A stretch of 64,000 nt of DNA from Phycicoccus sonneratiae (lineage in GTDB: Bacteria > Actinomycetota > Actinomycetes > Actinomycetales > Dermatophilaceae). The stretch spans positions 1-64,000 of the forward strand of contig NZ_JAFDVD010000004.1 in the NCBI RefSeq assembly GCF_016887965.1, in the 5' to 3' direction. This document shows, piece by piece, positions 59,799 through 64,000 of the stretch. Made by a program: the position numbers and the translations under genes. Each line of letters opens with the position of its first letter. Within the stretch, counting starts at the first letter, position 1. Under the pieces are notes generated by a model. The model was not told the DNA's origin, did no database searches, and saw only the letters and a list, made by a program, of their open reading frames with translations.

Positions 59799-60443
59799 AT
59801 CAGCGAGCCACGCATCAACGACCGCATCCGGGTTCCCGAGGTGCGGTTGGTCGGCCCGAACGGCGAGCAGGTCGGCATCGTCCGGGTCGAGGACGCACTC
59901 CGTCTGGCGGCGGAGGCCGACCTCGACCTCGTCGAGGTCGCACCGATGGCGAAGCCGCCGGTCGCCAAGCTCATGGACTTCGGCAAGTACAAGTACGAAG
60001 CCGCGATGAAGGCCCGTGAGGCGCGCAAGAACCAGGTCAACACGGTCATCAAGGAGATCAAGCTCCGCCCGAAGATCGACCCGCACGACTACGGCACGAA
60101 GAAGGGCCACGTCGTCCGGTTCCTCAACGGCGGCGACAAGGTCAAGGTGACGATCATGTTCCGCGGTCGCGAGCAGTCCCGCCCCGAGCTCGGGTTCCGG
60201 CTGCTCCAGCGCCTCGCCGAGGACGTCGTCGAGCTGGGCACCGTCGAGTCCCAGCCCAAGCAGGACGGCCGCAACATGGTCATGGTCCTCGCGCCGACGA
60301 AGAAGAAGGCGCAGGCGATGGCCGAGCAGCGGCGCAAGCGCGACGAGGCGCGTTCGGAGCACCCGGCCGAGGAGGCCCCGGAGACCGAGCCCACCACGAC
60401 GGGCGAGGCGCCGGACCCGGCCGAGACGGCCGACGCGGGCTGA
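59799..60443 (+). CDS. infC: Translation initiation factor IF-3, AUC start
   Basis: A 214-residue initiation factor that checks start-codon pairing on the 30S subunit. [47 protein letters not shown] and [13 protein letters not shown] are conserved. The ATC codon at 59799 has AAGGAG six bases upstream and gives the expected ISEPRIN start; rare AUU/AUC starts are known for infC. GTG 59781 (TKEKHISEP) is the alternative. The C-terminal tail is acidic and long. Confidence 0.92.
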   Translation: MSEPRINDRIRVPEVRLVGPNGEQVGIVRVEDALRLAAEADLDLVEVAPMAKPPVAKLMDFGKYKYEAAMKAREARKNQVNTVIKEIKLRPKIDPHDYGTKKGHVVRFLNGGDKVKVTIMFRGREQSRPELGFRLLQRLAEDVVELGTVESQPKQDGRNMVMVLAPTKKKAQAMAEQRRKRDEARSEHPAEEAPETEPTTTGEAPDPAETADAG

Positions 60444-60500
60444 GCCCGCCCCCCCGACACCCCCGCACCAGACAGCACACCACCCAAGGAGATCGGCACC

Positions 60501-60695
60501 ATGCCGAAGAACAAGACGCACAGCGGCACCAAGAAGCGCTTCCGGGTCACCGGCTCGGGCAAGATCATGCGCGAGCAGGCCGGCCACGTCCACAAGTTCC
60601 ACGAGAAGACCCCGCAGAAGGCGCGGGCCCTCTCCAAGGACGTGCTCGTCTCGAAGGCAGACGTCTCCAAGGTCAAGAAGCTCCTCGGCCGCTGA
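60501..60695 (+). CDS. rpmI: 50S ribosomal protein L35
   Basis: A 64-residue basic ribosomal protein, PKNKTHSGTKKRFRVTGSGK at the N-terminus, typical of bL35. It has an AAGGAG site and lies in the conserved infC-rpmI-rplT order, 57 bp after infC. Confidence 0.97.
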   Translation: MPKNKTHSGTKKRFRVTGSGKIMREQAGHVHKFHEKTPQKARALSKDVLVSKADVSKVKKLLGR

Positions 60696-60742
60696 GGCCT
60701 CCCCATCCCACGTACTGACGAAGCACAGCAAGGAGAACTCAC

Positions 60743-61126
60743 GTGGCACGCGTGAAGCGGGCGGTCAACGCCCAGAAGAAGCGCCGGGTCGTCCTCGAGC
60801 GGGCCAGCGGCTACCGCGGGCAGCGCTCGCGCCTGTACCGCAAGGCCAAGGAGCAGGTCCAGCACAGCCTCGGCTACAGCTACCGCGACCGCCGGGCCCG
60901 CAAGGGTGACTTCCGTCGCCTCTGGATCCAGCGGATCAACGCCGCGGCCCGCGCCAACGGCATGACCTACAACCGCTTCATCCAGGGCCTCAAGGCCGCC
61001 GAGGTCGAGGTCGACCGCCGCATGCTCGCCGAGCTCGCGGTCAACGACGAGGCCGCGTTCGCCGCGCTCGTCGAGATCGCCAGGGCCAACCAGCCGGCCC
61101 GCGAGCCGGCCAAGGCCTCCGCCTGA
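60743..61126 (+). CDS. rplT: 50S ribosomal protein L20
   Basis: A 127-residue protein that binds 23S rRNA early in assembly and, in several bacteria, represses its own operon. [19 protein letters not shown] and [20 protein letters not shown] are typical of bL20. GTG 60743 with AAGGAG. Last member of the infC operon. Confidence 0.97.
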   Translation: MARVKRAVNAQKKRRVVLERASGYRGQRSRLYRKAKEQVQHSLGYSYRDRRARKGDFRRLWIQRINAAARANGMTYNRFIQGLKAAEVEVDRRMLAELAVNDEAAFAALVEIARANQPAREPAKASA

Positions 61127-61140
61127 GCCAGGTGCCCTCG

Positions 61141-61947
61141 ATGGACAACCCCCGGTCCGACCGGGTCCGGTCCGTCGCGGCGCTCTCGAAGCGGTCGGTG
61201 CGCTCGCGCACCGGCCGCTTCGTCGTCGAGGGACCCCAGGGCGTGCGCGAGGCGGTCCGCCACGCGCCGGACCGGGTCCGCGACGTCTACCTCACCGCCG
61301 AGGCGGCGGCGCGGTACGCCGGCGACGTCCTCGGTCCCGCGCGCGAGGCCGGTCTCCGGGTCCACGAGGTGACCCCCGAGGTGCTCGCCGCGATGGCCGA
61401 CGCCGAGGCGCCCCAGGGCCTGCTCGCCGTCGTCGACACCCCGGCGCCGACCCTCGAGGACGTGCTCGCGGCCGGGCCACGGCTGCTCGTCCTGCTGACC
61501 AACGTCCGCGACCCGGGCAACGCCGGCACCGTCATCCGGGGGGCCGACGCCGCGGGCGCCGACGCGGTGCTCGTCAGCGACGCCTCGGTCGACGTGCACG
61601 CGCCGAAGGTGGTCCGCTCGACGGCCGGGTCGCTCTTCCACCTCCCGGTGGTCACCGGTCTCGACGTCGCCGCCACCCTCACGGCGCTGCGCGCCGCCGG
61701 GGTGCGCTCGCTCGCGGCCGACGGCACCGGCGCCACCGCGCTCCCCGACGCCGACCTCGACGGCCCGCACTGCTGGGTCATGGGCAACGAGGCGTGGGGC
61801 CTGCCGGCCGAGGTCCGCGACGCCTGTGACGACATCGTGCGCGTCCCCATCCACGGCCTCGCCGAGTCGCTCAACCTCGCGATGGCCGCGACGATCTGCC
61901 TCTACGCGTCGGCGGGGGTCCTCCGGTCCGGAGACCGTCCGGGGTAA
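61141..61947 (+). CDS. SpoU-type rRNA 2'-O-methyltransferase
   Basis: A 268-residue knot-fold (SPOUT) methyltransferase resembling TsnR/RlmB. Residues 20-100 are the substrate-binding L30-like domain; LLTNVRDPGNAGTVIRGADA, VMGNEAWGL and IPIHGLAESLNLAMA-type motifs (here VPIHGLAESLNLAMAA) form the SAM knot. Placement after rplT is common in actinobacteria. ATG 61141 is preferred; GTG 61132 is possible. Confidence 0.88.
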   Translation: MDNPRSDRVRSVAALSKRSVRSRTGRFVVEGPQGVREAVRHAPDRVRDVYLTAEAAARYAGDVLGPAREAGLRVHEVTPEVLAAMADAEAPQGLLAVVDTPAPTLEDVLAAGPRLLVLLTNVRDPGNAGTVIRGADAAGADAVLVSDASVDVHAPKVVRSTAGSLFHLPVVTGLDVAATLTALRAAGVRSLAADGTGATALPDADLDGPHCWVMGNEAWGLPAEVRDACDDIVRVPIHGLAESLNLAMAATICLYASAGVLRSGDRPG

Positions 61948-61957
61948 CGTGCCGCCC

Positions 61958-63031
61958 ATGCCCGAGCGGTACCTCGTCCCCGACGACCTGGCCGCCAACG
62001 GCCTGGAGTTCATCCCCGACGGGCTGGTCGCGGCCATCGGCCCCGACCGCACGGTGCGCTTCATGAACAGCCGCGCCGAACGCATCACCGGTCTGCGGGC
62101 CGCCGACGTCGTCGGCCGCGACCTCGTCGAGGCGCTCCCGCTCCAGGACCTCGGGGGCGACTCGTGGTGGGAGCTCACCGACCCGTGGCACGGCCTCGAG
62201 ACCCGCACCGGCCACCGTGAGCGGCTGCTCGTCCTCCCGTCGGGCCGCGAGCTGCTCGTCACCGCCCAGTACAACCGTCGCGGCCGCGGCCGCGGCCAGC
62301 CGGTCGTCTCCGTCGTCCTCGGCCTGCGCGACGCCGAGGGCCGGCGCCGCGCCGAGAAGGAGAGCGCGGCCCTGCTCACCTCGGTGGCCCACGAGCTCCG
62401 CTCGCCGCTCACCGGCGTCAAGGGCTTCTCCTCGACCCTGCTGCGCAACTGGGAGCGCTTCACCGACGAGCAGAAGCGGCTGATGCTCGAGACGATCGAG
62501 GCCGACGCCGACCGGGTCACCCGCCTGATCACCGAGCTCCTCGACACCTCGCGGATCGGCACCGGACGGCTCACCGTGCACCCGGTGCCGGTCGCCGTCC
62601 TGCCCCGGATGGAGGCCCAGGTCGAGCGGCGGGTGGCCGCCGGGGCCGACCGCGACCAGTTCGAGCTGCACGTCGGCGACGGCGTCGACGTCGTCTGGGC
62701 CGACGCCGACCGCCTCGAGCAGGTCCTCACCAACCTCGTCGACAACGCCCTGCGGCACGGCCGGGGGAGGGTGAGCATCTCGGCCGAGCGCTCGCACTGG
62801 GACGGGCCGGCCGCCGTCGACGTCGTCGTCTCGGACGACGGCGACGGCATCGCACCCCAGCACCGCGAGCTCGTCTTCTCGCGGTTCTGGCAGGCCGGCG
62901 CCAAGCACGGCACCGGCCTCGGCCTCTACCTCGTGCGCGGCCTCGTCGAGGCGCACGGGGGCGAGGTCGTGGTCGAGGAGGCGCCCACCGGTGGTGCCCG
63001 CCTGCGGGCCACCTTCCCCGACCTCGAGTGA
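61958..63031 (+). CDS. Soluble PAS histidine kinase
   Basis: A 357-residue sensor kinase with a PAS domain (residues 15-125), HisKA with the phospho-acceptor H145 in SVAHELRSPLTG, and HATPase (NLVDNALRHGRG, DDGDGIA, GTGLGLYLVRGL). No transmembrane helix or signal peptide, so it senses something inside the cell. No response regulator adjoins. ATG lies seven bases after TAACGT, which overlaps the previous stop. Confidence 0.87.
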   Translation: MPERYLVPDDLAANGLEFIPDGLVAAIGPDRTVRFMNSRAERITGLRAADVVGRDLVEALPLQDLGGDSWWELTDPWHGLETRTGHRERLLVLPSGRELLVTAQYNRRGRGRGQPVVSVVLGLRDAEGRRRAEKESAALLTSVAHELRSPLTGVKGFSSTLLRNWERFTDEQKRLMLETIEADADRVTRLITELLDTSRIGTGRLTVHPVPVAVLPRMEAQVERRVAAGADRDQFELHVGDGVDVVWADADRLEQVLTNLVDNALRHGRGRVSISAERSHWDGPAAVDVVVSDDGDGIAPQHRELVFSRFWQAGAKHGTGLGLYLVRGLVEAHGGEVVVEEAPTGGARLRATFPDLE

Positions 63032-63032
63032 C

Positions 63033-64000
63033 TCAGCGGCGCGCCGACTCCTCCAGCGGCTCGCGGACCTCGGCCTTCTCCTCGTCGGGCGCTCCGGGGA
63101 TCGGGTCGCCCGCACCGGCGCGGACCTTCTCCTCGATGCGCTTGCCGGTCTCCTCGTCGACGTTCTTCCAGTAGACGAACGCCCGCTCGAGGACGTCGTC
63201 GCGCACCCCGCCGAGGGCGCCGGCGACGGTCTCGACGAAGCGGTCGCGCTGGGCGTCGTCGAAGACGTCCCGCACGAGCATCCCCGGCTGGGTCCAGTCG
63301 TCGTCCTCGGCGTGGAGGACGTAGGCCTGCCGGACCATCTCGCCGTCGGCCTCCCACCCCTCGGCGACCGGGCCCTGGAACGTCGAGTGCCCGCGCCCCA
63401 TGCTGTTCGGGATGTAGGTCGGGCCGCCCTTGACCTCGTGGTTCATGGCGCCGTCGAAGACGAGGTGGTTGGCCTTCTCCTCGACCTCCGGCAGCGGCCG
63501 GTTGACCGGGAGCTGGTGGGCGTTGGTGCCCACCCGCGCCCGGTGCGCGTCGGCGTAGGAGAAGACCCGCGCCAGGAGCATCTTGTCGGGCGAGAAGCCG
63601 ATGCCCGGGACGATGTTGCTCGGCGCGAAGGCGGCCTGCTCGATCTGCGCGAAGTGGTTGACCGGGTTCTCGTTCAGCTCGAACGTGCCCACCTCGACGA
63701 GCGGGTAGTCCGAGTGCGGCCAGACCTTGGTCAGGTCGAACGGGTTGTAGCGGTAGTCCTTCGCGTCCGCGTACGGCATCGCCTGGATGAACATCGTCCA
63801 GCGGGGGTTGTCGCCGCGGTCGATCGCCTCGAACAGGTCGCGGCGGTGGAAGTCGGAGTCGGCACCGGAGATCCTCTCGGCCTCCTCGTTCGTGAGGTTC
63901 TCGACCCCCTGCTGGGTGTGGAAGTGGAACTTCACCCAGTGCTTCTCGCCGGCCGCGTTGCTCATGAGGTAGGTGTGCGAGCCGTAGCCGTTCATGAACC
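63033..64000 (-). CDS. katA: Catalase, 5' end beyond the window
   Basis: The C-terminal 322 or so residues of a clade-3-type heme catalase, running off the right edge. [16 protein letters not shown] holds the heme-ligand tyrosine, and [18 protein letters not shown] is typical. The catalytic histidine region would lie beyond position 64000. Convergent with the histidine kinase, one base apart. Disproportionates hydrogen peroxide. Confidence 0.93.
   Translation of the reverse strand, partial: FMNGYGSHTYLMSNAAGEKHWVKFHFHTQQGVENLTNEEAERISGADSDFHRRDLFEAIDRGDNPRWTMFIQAMPYADAKDYRYNPFDLTKVWPHSDYPLVEVGTFELNENPVNHFAQIEQAAFAPSNIVPGIGFSPDKMLLARVFSYADAHRARVGTNAHQLPVNRPLPEVEEKANHLVFDGAMNHEVKGGPTYIPNSMGRGHSTFQGPVAEGWEADGEMVRQAYVLHAEDDDWTQPGMLVRDVFDDAQRDRFVETVAGALGGVRDDVLERAFVYWKNVDEETGKRIEEKVRAGAGDPIPGAPDEEKAEVREPLEESARR

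Overview
The window is GC-rich throughout, uses GTG starts often, and has many tightly overlapping gene pairs. The gene set (FasR-type regulator with fabD-fabH-acpP, homodimeric aceE next to a DUF3052 protein and an AhpE-type peroxiredoxin, PriA-type hisA, polyphosphate glucokinase, mycothiol-type DinB-like proteins, glnA2-glnE) points to an actinobacterium, probably of the Dermatophilaceae/Intrasporangiaceae type. That family placement is inferred from gene content, not computed. I see no insertion sequence, phage, CRISPR array or rRNA.

Layout. 1-10.5 kb: fatty-acid synthesis operon and regulator, argG, a secreted glycerophosphodiesterase, pyruvate dehydrogenase E1 coupled to a thiamine-binding protein, fdhD. 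10.5-18 kb: two PH-domain membrane proteins, DUF3052, AhpE-type peroxiredoxin, tRNA-Val fused end-to-start with nif3, a coiled-coil zinc-ribbon protein, RNase HI, small enzymes. 18-26.2 kb: a sulfur-stress island (TauE exporter, CstB-like persulfide dioxygenase-rhodanese, rhodanese, CstR-like repressor, a 52-aa protein, sulfide:quinone oxidoreductase, an odd potassium-channel-like protein, TDT transporter, PIG-L amidase, rhodanese lipoprotein). Three copies of ATACCC-N4-GGGTAT sit on its promoters. 26.2-36 kb: acetyltransferases, a DUF222/HNH ORF, rhodanese-metZ, DUF2236 protein, permease, yaaA, an RNB nuclease. 36-44 kb: RNase P RNA, a stand-alone B12-binding sensor-like protein, MBL hydrolase, map-ppgK, panB, a secreted M6 protease. 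44-59.5 kb: glnA2-glnE, hisD, then an adenosylcobalamin riboswitch driving nrdAB, then hisC-hisB-x-hisH and priA-sseB. 59.5-64 kb: infC-rpmI-rplT, an SpoU methyltransferase, a soluble histidine kinase and the 3' part of a catalase gene.

The most coherent system is the 18-26 kb island. One operator motif overlaps the -10 elements of three promoter regions, and the repressor gene in the island has the two-cysteine, no-histidine pattern of persulfide sensors. The inferred job is to oxidise sulfide to persulfide, turn persulfide into sulfite and thiosulfate, and export sulfite. The TDT-PIG-L-lipoprotein operon and the TrkA-like channel are the less familiar parts.

Two further general traits stand out. 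About twenty starts lie 6-7 nt after a TANNNT-like -10 element, the geometry of leaderless mRNAs, and I used it to choose starts. Long poly-G/poly-C runs at 1-90 and about 54733-54796 look like sequencing or assembly artefacts at operon ends, so gene order across the second one (nrdB to hisC) should be treated with care.
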